DNA from: Dokdonella_A ginsengisoli
GTDB taxonomy: Bacteria; Pseudomonadota; Gammaproteobacteria; Xanthomonadales; Rhodanobacteraceae
Reading direction: 5' to 3'
DNA length: 64,000 nt
Assembly (NCBI RefSeq): GCF_042652785.1
Contig: NZ_JBHSHD010000005.1
Location: forward strand, 186,001-250,000
Position numbers and translations under genes: made by a program. Shown here piece after piece: positions 9,426 through 19,507 of this stretch. Under the pieces are notes generated by a model. It saw nothing but the letters and a program-made list of their open reading frames with translations. It made no database searches and had not been told where the DNA came from. Position 1 is the first letter of the stretch, and each line of letters opens with the position of its first letter.

Positions 9426-9507
9426 GCAGCGGCGCAGCAGCGGAAGGCGCGGCGATGGTGCCACGGCGCTGTGCCGGCGGTGTGAGGCGCGCGTTAGCGG
9501 TGCGCAA

Positions 9508-9535
9508 ACGAAAACGCCGGCATCGCGCCGGCGTT
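9508..9535 (-). terminator. Rho-independent terminator of the atp operon
   Basis: On the minus strand, AACGCCGGC, a 5-nt loop and GCCGGCGTT form a 9-bp stem followed by TTCGTTT. It lies about 25 bp after the atpC stop and before the beta-helix gene, so it should end the long atp transcript. Confidence 0.75.
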
Positions 9536-9558
9536 CGTCGATCGGGATGGCGCGCCGC

Positions 9559-9981
9559 TCAGTGCTTGAGCGACTGGCGCAGCTTCTCCAGCGCCTGCAG
9601 CTGGGCCAGGGCCTGGGCCAGCTGGGCCTGCGCCTGGGCGACTTCGAGCGCGTCGGTGCGGTTGGACAGGGCGCGTTCCGCCTCGTCCTTGGCCTTGCGC
9701 GCGGCGGACTCGTCCAGATCCTTGGCGCGGATCGCGGTGTCGGCGAGCACGGTCACCACGTTCGGCTGCACTTCGAGCATGCCGCCGGAGACGTAGAAGA
9801 ACTGCTCCTCGCCGCCGGCCAGCTGCACGCGCACCTGTCCGGGCTTGAGTCGCGTGATCAGCGGCGCGTGACGCGGCGCGATGCCGAGTTCGCCCATCTC
9901 GCCGGTCGCGATGACCATTTGCGCCTCGCCGCTGAAGATCTCTTCCTCGGCGCTGACGATGTCACAGTGAATAGTAGTCAT
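9559..9981 (-). CDS. atpC: F1Fo ATP synthase epsilon subunit
   Basis: A 140-residue epsilon subunit of the F1 rotor stalk, which couples and brakes rotation. It starts MTTIHCDIVSAEEEIFSG, matching the usual N-terminal beta-sandwich. GIAPRHAPLITRLKPGQVRV and the C-terminal helical hairpin (residues 90-135, rich in Ala/Gln/Leu) follow. Length is typical (about 139). It is the last gene of the atp operon, 132 bp after atpD; that gap is filled by a GGGCTGA heptamer repeat. A terminator follows it. Confidence 0.95.
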   Translation of the reverse strand: MTTIHCDIVSAEEEIFSGEAQMVIATGEMGELGIAPRHAPLITRLKPGQVRVQLAGGEEQFFYVSGGMLEVQPNVVTVLADTAIRAKDLDESAARKAKDEAERALSNRTDALEVAQAQAQLAQALAQLQALEKLRQSLKH

Positions 9982-9998
9982 GATCGTGAAAGCCTTTT

Positions 9999-10109
9999 GA
10001 GGGCTGAGGGCTGAGGGCTGAGGGCTGAGGGCTGAGGGCTGAGGGCCGAGAGCGGGCGGTACTGACGGCTTTCGATCTCAGCCCTCAGCCCTTCGTCCTC
10101 GGCCCTGCT
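9999..10109. repeat. GGGCTGA heptamer array with inverted counterpart
   Basis: Six perfect tandem copies of GGGCTGA plus one GGGCCGA run from 10001 to 10049. A spacer of about 28 bp is followed by the inverted arm CTCAGCCCTCAGCCC and a degenerate copy. The arms can pair into a long stem in the atpD-atpC transcript. Related elements sit at 13004-13086, 21147-21230 and inside a gene at 24148-24177. Confidence 0.85.
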
Positions 10110-10113
10110 CCGG

Positions 10114-11550
<1,437 letters not shown>

Positions 11551-11601
11551 GTGTGGATCCTCAATGAAACTGCATGTTCGTTGTCGACCGCGCGCGGGCG
11601 G

Positions 11602-12117
11602 TCAGAAAATCCTGCGGTCGTCGATCGTCATGGCGACCGCGTCGACGTCCATCGCGGTGACCGCCGGAGCGCCGTCGCGCAGCTCCACCGTGGCGATCTC
11701 GTACGCGACAACCTGCACGCGCCGGCCTGCTTCGGTGTAGGTTTCCCGCACCTTGTAGCTGGCCCTGCCGAGCTTGCCCGTAGCGTCGAGTTCGACCGAC
11801 GGCTTGGCCGTCTCGTACTCGCGATCGCTGCGCTTGCCGGCGCCGGCGATCTCGTCCGCCACGTACTGCCGCTTGTCCTTCTTCGTCACCTTCTTGGCGC
11901 CGTCCTTGCCGGGAAAGCTCGTCGTGACGACGCAGTCCTCCGACATGTACGACGCCACCGTACGCGCATCGCCGTTCCTGGCGGCTTCCTCCATCGCGGC
12001 GACGACGCCTTCGACGTCGGCGCGCGACAGCTTTCCTTCCGCGGCCCGTGTCGCACCGGCGAGGCTCGCGCCTGCCAGCGCGAGCGTGCACACCAGCGCG
12101 AGCCGTCGCGCCTTCAT
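11602..12117 (-). CDS. Exported NTF2/SnoaL-like protein inserted in the atp operon
   Basis: A 171-residue protein starting at the ATG at 12117, just 2 bp after the atpG stop and 51 bp before atpD, on the same strand. It has a Sec signal peptide (residues 1-26, cleavage near TRAAEG). The mature part begins LSRADVEGVVAAMEEAARNGD and DARTVASYMSEDC, the usual opening helices of SnoaL/DUF4440-type cone folds; later strands include ASYKVRETYTEAGRRVQVVA. Such folds bind small ligands or act as accessory domains, and no catalytic residues can be assigned. It is not a known ATP synthase subunit. An exported protein in this position is odd and should be co-transcribed with the F1 genes. Confidence 0.75.
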   Translation of the reverse strand: MKARRLALVCTLALAGASLAGATRAAEGKLSRADVEGVVAAMEEAARNGDARTVASYMSEDCVVTTSFPGKDGAKKVTKKDKRQYVADEIAGAGKRSDREYETAKPSVELDATGKLGRASYKVRETYTEAGRRVQVVAYEIATVELRDGAPAVTAMDVDAVAMTIDDRRIF

Positions 12118-12119
12118 TC

Positions 12120-12983
12120 CTACACGGCCGCCGCGCCGCCGACGATCTCGGAGATTTCCTGCGTGATCGCGGCCTGGCGGGCCTTGTTGTAGACCAGGGT
12201 CAGCGAACCGATCGCCTTGGTCGCGTTGTCCGAGGCGCTCTTCATCGCGACCATGCGCGCGGCGTGCTCGCTGGCGAGATTCTCGAGCACGGCCTGGTAG
12301 ACCAGCGACTCGATGTAGCGCGTCAGCACGTGCTCCAGCACGGTCGCCGCGTCCGGCTCGTAGATGTAGTCCCACGCGTGCGTGCTGGCCAGCTGGTCCG
12401 AGGGCGGCAGCGGCAGCAGCACGTCGATCGTCGGCTTCTGCGACATCGTGTTGACGAAGTCGTTGTAGGCCAGGTTCAGGCGGTCGACGCGACCGGCGGT
12501 GTACTCGTCGAGCATCACCTTGATCACGCCGATCAGCTCGGCGATCTGCGGCTTCTCGCCCAGATGCGTGACCGAACCGACCATGTTGACCTTGAGGCGG
12601 CGGAAGAACTGCGTGGCCTTCTGGCCGATGCAGACGACGTCGACCTCCACGCCCTTGTTCTGCCAGTCGCGGATCTCGGTCAGCAGCCGGCGGAACAGGT
12701 TCGTGTTGAGGCCGCCGCACAGGCCGCGGTCGGTCGACACGACGATGTAGCCGACGCGCCTGACCTCGCTGCGCTCGACCAGGAACGGATGCTTGAACTC
12801 GACGTTCGCGTGCGCGATGTGGCCGATGACCTGGCGCATCAGGCGCGCGTACGGGCGCGAGGCCTTCATCAGGTCCTGCGCCTTGCGGATCTTCGACGCC
12901 GAGACCATTTCGAGCGCGCGCGTCACCTTGCGCGTGTTCGCGACGCTCTTGATCTTCGTGCGGATTTCGCGTGCACCAGCCAT
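12120..12983 (-). CDS. atpG: F1Fo ATP synthase gamma subunit
   Basis: The central rotor shaft of F1, 287 residues as usual. It starts MAGAREIRTKIKSVANTRKVTRALEMVSASK, the conserved N-terminal helix (quoted in part: IRTKIKSVANTRKVT). GYIVVSTDRGLCGGLNTNLF follows in the middle, and the C-terminal helix contains ASDNATKAIGSLTLVYNKAR and QAAITQEISEIVGGAAA. It lies 136 bp downstream of atpA, with a heptamer-type inverted repeat between them, and 2 bp before the extra NTF2-like gene. Confidence 0.96.
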   Translation of the reverse strand: MAGAREIRTKIKSVANTRKVTRALEMVSASKIRKAQDLMKASRPYARLMRQVIGHIAHANVEFKHPFLVERSEVRRVGYIVVSTDRGLCGGLNTNLFRRLLTEIRDWQNKGVEVDVVCIGQKATQFFRRLKVNMVGSVTHLGEKPQIAELIGVIKVMLDEYTAGRVDRLNLAYNDFVNTMSQKPTIDVLLPLPPSDQLASTHAWDYIYEPDAATVLEHVLTRYIESLVYQAVLENLASEHAARMVAMKSASDNATKAIGSLTLVYNKARQAAITQEISEIVGGAAAV

Positions 12984-13003
12984 TGCGGTTCCAGTTTCTT
13001 GTT

Positions 13004-13086
13004 GAGGGCTGAGGGCCTAGGGCTGAGGGCTGGAAGAGCGTCGTGGTTGCGGGCCTTGCAGCCCCTTGCCCTTAGCCCTCAGCCCT
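13004..13086. repeat. GGGCTGA-type inverted repeat between atpA and atpG
   Basis: GAGGGCTGAGGGC and GGGCTGAGGGC on the left pair with GCCCTTAGCCCTCAGCCC on the right, around a core that contains CTGGAAGAGCGTCG. The same core (CTGGAAGCGTCG) occurs in the element at 21147-21230, so these two are close relatives. Confidence 0.8.
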
Positions 13087-13093
13087 GCTTCCC

Positions 13094-14641
<1,548 letters not shown>

Positions 14642-14702
14642 GGTCGTGGTTCCTGCTCGCGCACCGGTGAGAGTGCGACGTGGGTCCAAGGGGTCGAAAG
14701 TG

Positions 14703-14757
14703 AAAAGTCGAAGATCAAACGGAGGGCATCGGCCGCTGCGGTTGATCTTGGACTTTT
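14703..14757. repeat. AAAAGTC...GACTTTT inverted repeat between atpH and atpA
   Basis: The left arm AAAAGTCGAAGATCAAAC (14703-14720) and the right arm GTTGATCTTGGACTTTT (14741-14757) are near-perfect complements around a 20-bp centre. It differs from the GGGCTGA family and looks like a separate dispersed element. Confidence 0.75.
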
Positions 14758-14784
14758 GACCTCCGACGTCGATGCAACGGAAGA

Positions 14785-14811
14785 CCCGCCGGCGCGTCCT
14801 GCGCCGGCGGG
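14785..14811 (-). other. Strong GC hairpin just after atpH
   Basis: CCCGCCGGCGC, a 5-nt loop and GCGCCGGCGGG form a perfect 11-bp stem beginning 8 bp beyond the atpH stop. No T-run follows on the minus strand, so it is more likely an mRNA-stabilising or processing hairpin than a full terminator. Confidence 0.65.
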
Positions 14812-14818
14812 CCCGGAA

Positions 14819-15352
14819 TCAATGCGCCAGCGCCTGTTCCAGCCGCGCCAGCCGGCCGCGTACGGAGCCGTCGATGACCACCTCGCCGGCGTCGATCACG
14901 ACGCCACCGAGCATGCCTTCGTCGATCGACTGCTCGATCTCGATGTCGCGGCCGAAGCGGCGCTTCAGCGCTTCCTTGAGCTTGGCGGTTTCGGTCGCGT
15001 CGATCGGCGTGGCCGAGCGCAGGTTGACCTTCAGCACGCGCTCCGCCTCGTGCTTGAGCTCTTCGAACAGCGCGCCGATCTCCGGCAGTACCGGCAGGCG
15101 ACGGTTGTCGGCCAGCACGCGCACGAAGCCGGAGAACGCCGAGTCGGCGGCCTCGCCCTCGGGCGTGACGAGCGCGGCGAGGTCCTTCGCCGCGACGCGC
15201 GGGTCGCCGAACAGCGCGACGACGCGCGGATCGGCCGCGACCTGCGCGGCGAAGGCGAGCTTGCCGGCCCATTCGCCGAGCGTGTTGGCCGAGCGCGCCA
15301 GTTCGAACGCGGCGCGCGCGTAGGGGCGTGCCAATGTCAGTGCGCTGGACAT
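14819..15352 (-). CDS. atpH: F1Fo ATP synthase delta subunit
   Basis: The delta subunit joins the peripheral stalk to the top of F1. The 177-residue length is normal. The start MSSALTLARPYARAAFELA is the typical N-terminal helix, and the C-terminus carries IDEGMLGGVVIDAGEVVIDG and the final RGRLARLEQALA, both characteristic. Its ATG at 15352 is 1 bp from the atpF stop, so the two are tightly coupled. Confidence 0.95.
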   Translation of the reverse strand: MSSALTLARPYARAAFELARSANTLGEWAGKLAFAAQVAADPRVVALFGDPRVAAKDLAALVTPEGEAADSAFSGFVRVLADNRRLPVLPEIGALFEELKHEAERVLKVNLRSATPIDATETAKLKEALKRRFGRDIEIEQSIDEGMLGGVVIDAGEVVIDGSVRGRLARLEQALAH

Positions 15353-15353
15353 G

Positions 15354-15824
15354 TCAGATCTCGGTGACGAGCTGGTCGATCAGCGCCTTGTGCGCGTTCG
15401 CGTCGATCTCGCGCTTCAAGATCTTCTCGGCACCGGCCACCGCCAGGGCGGCCACCTTGCCGCGCAGTTCCTCGCGCGCCCTGTGCGCCTGCGCCTCGAT
15501 GTCGGCCGCGGCGATCGCCTTCTGCTTGGTGGCTTCGACGATCGCATCCTGCTTGGCCTTGTCGACGATCTGCGCGGCCTGGACGTGCGCCTTGTCGACG
15601 ATCGCGACGGCTTCGGCGCGGGCCTTCTTGATCTCTTCGGCGACGCGCGCGTCGGCGTCGGCGAGCTCCTTGCGCGCCTTCTCCGCCTGCGACAGTCCCT
15701 CGGCGATCTTGTTCTGGCGGTCTTCGATCGCCGCGATGATGTGCGGCCAGCCGAATTTCATGACGAGCCAGACCACCGCGAAGAACGCGAAGCCCTGGAT
15801 GACCAGAGTGATGTTCGGAATCAT
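15354..15824 (-). CDS. atpF: F1Fo ATP synthase b subunit
   Basis: The peripheral stalk subunit of Fo, 156 residues from the ATG at 15824 (MIPNITLVIQGFAFF), the standard length and start. One membrane helix spans about residues 5-25. A long charged amphipathic helix rich in Ala, Glu and Lys follows (for example AEKARKELADADARVAEEIK), which dimerises in the stalk. It sits between atpE (63 bp upstream) and atpH (1 bp downstream). Confidence 0.95.
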   Translation of the reverse strand: MIPNITLVIQGFAFFAVVWLVMKFGWPHIIAAIEDRQNKIAEGLSQAEKARKELADADARVAEEIKKARAEAVAIVDKAHVQAAQIVDKAKQDAIVEATKQKAIAAADIEAQAHRAREELRGKVAALAVAGAEKILKREIDANAHKALIDQLVTEI

Positions 15825-15887
15825 GGAATGCTCCTGCATCGCGGCGGCATCGCGGCCGCCGCGCACAACTGCGGTTTCGTCGTCGCC

Positions 15888-16166
15888 TTACTTGACGCCG
15901 AGGATGGCGAGCAGCGGGTTGGCGAACAGCAGCAGCAGGGCGATGGCGACGCCGATGATCGGCACCGCGTCGAGCAGGCCGGCGACGATGAACATCTTGG
16001 TCTGCAGCATCGGGGTCAGTTCCGGCTGACGCGAAGCGCCTTCGATGAACTTGCCGCCGAGCAGCGCGAAGCCGATCGCGGTGCCGAGCGCGCCGAGGCC
16101 GATCAGGAGGCCGGCGGCGATGACGGTCATGCTAAGCAGATTGCCGACCTGGGCGATGTTTTCCAT
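15888..16166 (-). CDS. atpE: F1Fo ATP synthase c subunit
   Basis: The proteolipid of the rotor ring, 92 residues from the ATG at 16166 (MENIAQVGNLLS); the longer in-frame start would add a non-hydrophobic leader. Two membrane hairpin helices flank the polar loop ASRQPEL (residues 44-50). The ion-binding carboxylate is Asp66 in GLLDAVPI, as in proton-driven enzymes; the glutamate-based sodium signature is not present. The gene is 168 bp downstream of atpB; that gap contains two hexaloop stem-loops. Confidence 0.95.
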   Translation of the reverse strand: MENIAQVGNLLSMTVIAAGLLIGLGALGTAIGFALLGGKFIEGASRQPELTPMLQTKMFIVAGLLDAVPIIGVAIALLLLFANPLLAILGVK

Positions 16167-16245
16167 GGTGTTCTCCGGAAGTTCTAGGCTAGGTGAAAGA
16201 AAACTGGTGAAACGTTCCAACAAAGACTGCTGTCAGTCGAACAGT

Positions 16246-16293
16246 GCGGCCATGGATGGCCGCTTTTTGACCTTCGCGATCAAGGACGATCGC
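16246..16293 (+). repeat. Pair of stem-loops with ANGGAN hexaloops between atpB and atpE
   Basis: Read on the plus strand, GCGGCC-ATGGAT-GGCCGC (16246-16263) and GCGATC-AAGGAC-GATCGC (16276-16293) are perfect 6-bp stems with 6-nt loops that expose GGA. A T5 run follows the first. The same two-hairpin arrangement recurs upstream of atpI at 17820-17911. Loops of this kind match the known CsrA/RsmA recognition shape. Only the antisense strand of the atp operon carries the GGA form. Confidence 0.7.
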
Positions 16294-16334
16294 ACAAGCA
16301 ACGAAACCCTTGTGACGGCCTGCTCTTAAAGCTT

Positions 16335-17183
16335 TTAGTGATGCTCCGCCGCCATGCTGAGGTAGACGATCGTCAGCGTCATGAAGATGAACGCCTGCAG
16401 CGTGATGACGAGGATGTGGAACGCGGTCCATGCGAATCCGGCGATGAACTGCCCGAAGCCGAGCAGGTACGTGGAGACGTGTGCCAGGCCCGCGCCGAGC
16501 GTCATCACCGCGATCAGGATGAAGATCAGCTCGCCGGCGTACATGTTGCCGAACAGTCGCAGGCTCAGGCTGACCGGGCGCACGCATTCCTCGATCACGC
16601 GCAGCAGCAGGTTGGCGGGGAAGGCGTACTTGCCGAACGGCGCGGTGAACCATTCCTTGAAGAAACCGCCGACGCCCTTGTGCTTGATGCCGACGTACTG
16701 GATCAGCAGGAACACGGTCAGCGCCATGCCGAGCGTGGTGTTGAAATCGGCGGTCGGCACCACGCGCAGGTAGGCGTGCGCCGGATCGTGGCCGGCCAGC
16801 GCGTGGCCGCTGCCCCACAGCCAGGGCAGGAAGTCGACCGGGATCATGTCCATGAAATTCATCAGGAACACGAGGCAGAAGATCGTGATCGCGAGCGGCG
16901 CGATGATCTTGCTGTTGCCGTGGAAGGTTTCCTTGACCAGGCCGTCGACGAACAGCACGACCATCTCGATCGCGCACTGCAGCTTGCCCGGCACGCCGAC
17001 GGTGGCCTTGCGCGAGACGCGCAGGAACAGGAACAGGAAGATCAGGCTGGTCAGCGCCGTGAAGAACAGCGTGTCGAGGTTGATCTTCATGAACGGACCA
17101 TCGCCGATGCTCAGCTGCAGGTGATGCAGGTGATGCTGGATGTATCCGGTCATGTTGACCGATTCGGCTTGCTCGGCGGCCAT
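16335..17183 (-). CDS. atpB: F1Fo ATP synthase a subunit
   Basis: The membrane stator subunit that forms the proton half-channels. The 282-residue length is typical of gammaproteobacteria. Several membrane helices are visible, with the essential arginine region SLSLRLFGNMYAGELIF and the C-terminal FIAGFAWTAFHILVITLQAF. The N-terminal segment MAAEQAESVNMTGYIQHHLH resembles the family. The start is 4 bp after the atpI stop. Confidence 0.95.
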   Translation of the reverse strand: MAAEQAESVNMTGYIQHHLHHLQLSIGDGPFMKINLDTLFFTALTSLIFLFLFLRVSRKATVGVPGKLQCAIEMVVLFVDGLVKETFHGNSKIIAPLAITIFCLVFLMNFMDMIPVDFLPWLWGSGHALAGHDPAHAYLRVVPTADFNTTLGMALTVFLLIQYVGIKHKGVGGFFKEWFTAPFGKYAFPANLLLRVIEECVRPVSLSLRLFGNMYAGELIFILIAVMTLGAGLAHVSTYLLGFGQFIAGFAWTAFHILVITLQAFIFMTLTIVYLSMAAEHH

Positions 17184-17187
17184 CGTT

Positions 17188-17616
17188 CTACCTGGTTGCG
17201 ATGAGGGCGATCCAAAAAGCGACTTGCGCCGCCAGGATTCCGGCGATCAGGCCCGGAAACGGCAGCTTCCACACGGCGATGGCGAGGTACAGCATCGCGC
17301 ACAGCCAGAACCACTTCAGCGCCTCCGCGGCGTATGCGGAGCGCAGCGCACTGCGGGCGGGGACTACGCCCCGGCCGAACAATCGCAATGCGAACAACCC
17401 GTTGCCCGCGGCGATGATCAGGCCTCCGATCGCCGCCGCTGCGCCGGCGCGCCAGCCCCAGGGCGTCGCTGCCAGCGCGGTCACCAAGCTTGCACCCACC
17501 TGCAGGAGCGCCGTGCGCAGCGCCATGTGCCAGCCATGGGCGATGGAATTGCGCACTGTGACGTTCCCGCGGACGGGAGAGGGGGCTGCGGCGCGCGTCT
17601 CTCCCGGCGCGGCCAC
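17188..17616 (-). CDS. atpI: ATP synthase subunit I-like membrane protein
   Basis: A 142-residue protein with four hydrophobic helices (about 32-52, 58-78, 98-114 and 120-140), just upstream of atpB as AtpI usually is. AtpI helps assemble the c-ring; sequence conservation is poor, so the call rests on topology and position. The start is uncertain. The GTG at 17616 is directly abutted by GGAGAG with no spacing, and the first 20 codons overlap a CCCGCGGACGGGAGAGG palindrome. A GTG at 17559 (reading VRNSIAHGW), with GGGAA 9 bp upstream, would give a shorter and more normal N-terminus. Confidence 0.75.
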   Translation of the reverse strand: MAAPGETRAAAPSPVRGNVTVRNSIAHGWHMALRTALLQVGASLVTALAATPWGWRAGAAAAIGGLIIAAGNGLFALRLFGRGVVPARSALRSAYAAEALKWFWLCAMLYLAIAVWKLPFPGLIAGILAAQVAFWIALIATR

Positions 17617-17636
17617 CTCTCCAAAAGGCTTTCGAG

Positions 17637-17664
17637 TTTATCAATGCCCGCAGCCCCGCTGCAA
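17637..17664 (-). promoter_or_regulatory. Candidate sigma-70 promoter for the atp operon
   Basis: On the minus strand, TTGCAG (17664-17659) and GATAAA (17642-17637) are separated by 16 bp, about 20 bp before the first possible atpI start. The -10 is only a moderate match, so this is tentative. Confidence 0.35.
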
Positions 17665-17819
17665 CGCAGGCAACCGGCCGCGCCGCGCGAACCGCGCCGC
17701 CATGCGGTTTCCGCGTTCGCACAGCTTCGCGGCAAATCGCCGCATGCGCTGCGGCGCAGCAAAAATACCCGCTCAGACCGCCCGCAAAGCGTCGGCCTGA
17801 AATGCTCTTGATGAAAAGT

Positions 17820-17911
17820 GCGGCCAGGGACGGCCGCGTTGGACCCCATCGAAGAAACCGGCGGTGGCGGCTCGCGTTGGCCTTCAGGCAGCAGCGGTCA
17901 AGGACGACCGC
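17820..17911 (+). repeat. Pair of stem-loops with ANGGAN hexaloops upstream of atpI
   Basis: GCGGCC-AGGGAC-GGCCGC (17820-17837) and GCGGTC-AAGGAC-GACCGC (17894-17911) repeat the arrangement found at 16246-16293. The second is followed by CAAAAGCAA, as the first locus is by ACAAGCAA. The spacer is longer here (56 bp against 12 bp). Confidence 0.7.
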
Positions 17912-17923
17912 AAAAGCAAACCA

Positions 17924-17953
17924 TAAAAAAAGGCCGGGCAAAAAGCCCGGCCT
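17924..17953 (-). terminator. Rho-independent terminator of the phasin gene
   Basis: Minus-strand AGGCCGGGC, a 5-nt T loop and GCCCGGCCT form a perfect 9-bp stem followed directly by a run of seven T. It lies 63 bp beyond the phasin stop. Confidence 0.92.
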
Positions 17954-18016
17954 GGAATCGGCGCAGCCGCGGGGGAGGGGGTTGCGGCTGCGCGGTCTGA
18001 CGTTGTGCGGTGAGGC

Positions 18017-18409
18017 TCAGCGCGCGCCGGTCGCCTTCTTGGCGGCATTGACCTGCTTGGTGATGGTCTCGTTGGTGGTCTCGAACGAGCCCTTGGCCAG
18101 CGCGCCGATCGCCTCGGAGGTCTTCAGCGAGACGCCGAGGACTTCCTGCGTGTTGGCGTAGAACTTCTCGGCGTTTTCCTTGGCCAGCTGCACGCCCTTC
18201 GGCCAGATCGCCTTGGCGCCGTCGAGGTCGCGCACTTCGGCGGCTTCGGACCAGAAATCGACGGAGGCCTTGATGCGCTCCTCGAAGGTCTTCAGGTTCA
18301 GCTCGGTGATGCGCTCGAAACCGGCCAGGGCCAGACCCTGAGCCTTGACGAAGGTATCGGCGTAGCTCTTGCCCAGAGCCAGCGACTGCGAATTGATCTG
18401 CTCGAACAT
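18017..18409 (-). CDS. Phasin family protein
   Basis: A 130-residue helical protein of the phasin family, which coats polyhydroxyalkanoate granules or has related surface roles. It starts at the ATG at 18409 (MFEQINSQSLALGKSYADTF) behind GAGG; an upstream in-frame start would add an unlikely leader. Typical phasin features are the aromatic, amphipathic N-terminus, GFERITELNLKTFEERIKAS, and a C-terminal Ala/Lys-rich end (AAKKATGAR). No PHA synthase is in the window, so a storage role is unproven. It ends in a strong terminator and appears to be a single-gene unit. Confidence 0.85.
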   Translation of the reverse strand: MFEQINSQSLALGKSYADTFVKAQGLALAGFERITELNLKTFEERIKASVDFWSEAAEVRDLDGAKAIWPKGVQLAKENAEKFYANTQEVLGVSLKTSEAIGALAKGSFETTNETITKQVNAAKKATGAR

Positions 18410-18645
18410 GGGTGTTGCCTCGGAAGGAATGGGGGATGTGGCAAGCATCCTAGCAGCGCTTTTGTTGCGTTGCAACAAGTTTCGTCGGAAGCCGCGCCGA
18501 CAGCCCGGAGCTTCGCGCGAAACGGGTTACCAATCAGTTACTTTGGCGTGAACGTGGCGGGAATCGCGACATCGGCCACGGATTTCCCGTCCGCCGGCGA
18601 TGCGGCACCTGCACATGGCGTTGCCACCAGGGTGCGAACCGGCCT

Positions 18646-19011
18646 CTACGCGTCCGCCGGTCCGCCGTAGCTGCAGGTCGAGGTGCAGGTCTCCTGCACG
18701 ACGATGCGCGCGAGCAGGGGCAGGCGCGGCTGCAGTCGTTCCCAGATCCAGCGCGCGAGATTCTCGCTGGTCGGGTTGTCCAGGCCGGGCACCTCGTTGA
18801 GGTAGCGGTGGTCGAGCTGCTCGAACAGCGGCGCGAACGCGCTCTTGATGTCGGCGAAATCCATGACCCAGCCGAGCTGCGGATCGAGCGGGCCACGCAC
18901 GTGCACCTCGACACGGAACGAATGCCCGTGCAGGCGCGCGCACTTGTGCCCTTCCGGCACGTTCGGCAGGCGGTGCGCGGCTTCGATGTGGAAGGTCTTG
19001 GAGATCTCCAT
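18646..19011 (-). CDS. queD: 6-carboxy-5,6,7,8-tetrahydropterin synthase (QueD)
   Basis: Converts dihydroneopterin triphosphate to 6-carboxytetrahydropterin in queuosine (7-deazaguanine) biosynthesis. It has 121 residues from the ATG at 19011 (MEISKTFHIEAAHRLP); the open frame upstream is repeat DNA. Visible are the zinc ligands His13 in AAHRLP and His28/His30 in LHGHSF, the catalytic Cys24 in GHKCARLHG, and DHRYLNEV with PTSENLARWIW further on. The C-terminus ETCTSTCSYGG is typical. Other queuosine genes are not in the window. Confidence 0.93.
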   Translation of the reverse strand: MEISKTFHIEAAHRLPNVPEGHKCARLHGHSFRVEVHVRGPLDPQLGWVMDFADIKSAFAPLFEQLDHRYLNEVPGLDNPTSENLARWIWERLQPRLPLLARIVVQETCTSTCSYGGPADA

Positions 19012-19507
19012 GGGCGCGCAGTCTACTTCAGGGGGCGGGGAGTGGATGCTCGACCTGCCTCCATGCTTCGCCCGCGTCCGCCCGGAGGGGCGGCGAAGTT
19101 CGGCACAAGCAACCGTCCCTGGAGCGCAGCCGCCCGGCATCCATGCCTCGCCCGCGCCCGCCCGGAGGGGCGCGGAAGTCAGGTACAAGCAGCCATCCAT
19201 GGCGCGCAGCCGCTCGGCTCCTGCCTCGCCCGCGCCCGCCCGGAGGGGCGGCGAAGTTCGGCGCAAGCAACCGTCCCTGGAGCGCAGCCGCTCGGCATCC
19301 ATGCCTCGCCCGCGCCCGCCCGGAGGGGCGCGGAAGTCAGGTACAAGCAGCCATCCATGGCGCGCAGCCGCTCGGCTCCTGCCTCGCCCGCGCCCGCCCG
19401 GAGGGGCGGGCGCGACCATGCCCTTTGTCACGTGACTTGGCCGGCGGGCTTCGACAACATCGACCGGTCGCGCGCCTTCGGCCCGCGAAAACACACTCGG
19501 AGGGAGA
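19012..19507. other. Intergenic region dominated by a tandem repeat
   Basis: No plausible gene; the open frames here are products of the repeat. The last 90 bp (from about 19418) are unique and must hold the promoter for the tldD block. The divergent queD start also uses this region. Confidence 0.6.
19061..19410. repeat. Approximately 79-bp tandem repeat (minisatellite), four copies plus a partial
   Basis: Units begin at about 19064, 19144, 19222, 19302 and 19380, with spacing 80, 78, 80, 78 bp. Two unit types alternate: type B carries GGCGAAGTTCGGC...GTCCCTGGAGCGC and type A carries CGCGGAAGTCAGG...ATCCATGGCGCGC. Each contains CGCCCGGAGGGGCG. The two A copies are identical through the overlap, so a 158-bp A-B dimer was probably duplicated recently. 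Confidence 0.88.

Larger units (their letters stand above)
17617..18016. other. Intergenic region upstream of the atp operon
   Basis: These 400 bp contain no convincing gene. They hold a candidate atp promoter (17637-17664), a pair of GGA-loop stem-loops (17820-17911) and the phasin terminator (17924-17953). The rest shows nothing recognisable. Confidence 0.6.

Noticed and set aside
9999..10109. Riboswitch or attenuator for atpC
   Set aside because: The tandem heptamers recur at unrelated loci, which points to a dispersed repeat, not a gene-specific regulator.
15888..16166. Sodium-driven ATP synthase
   Set aside because: The c subunit has Asp66 in GLLDAVPI and lacks the glutamate-based sodium ligand set, so proton coupling is the normal reading.
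19061..19410. CRISPR array
   Set aside because: Units are about 79 bp with no short repeat plus unique spacer pattern, and spacing is tandem, so it is a minisatellite.
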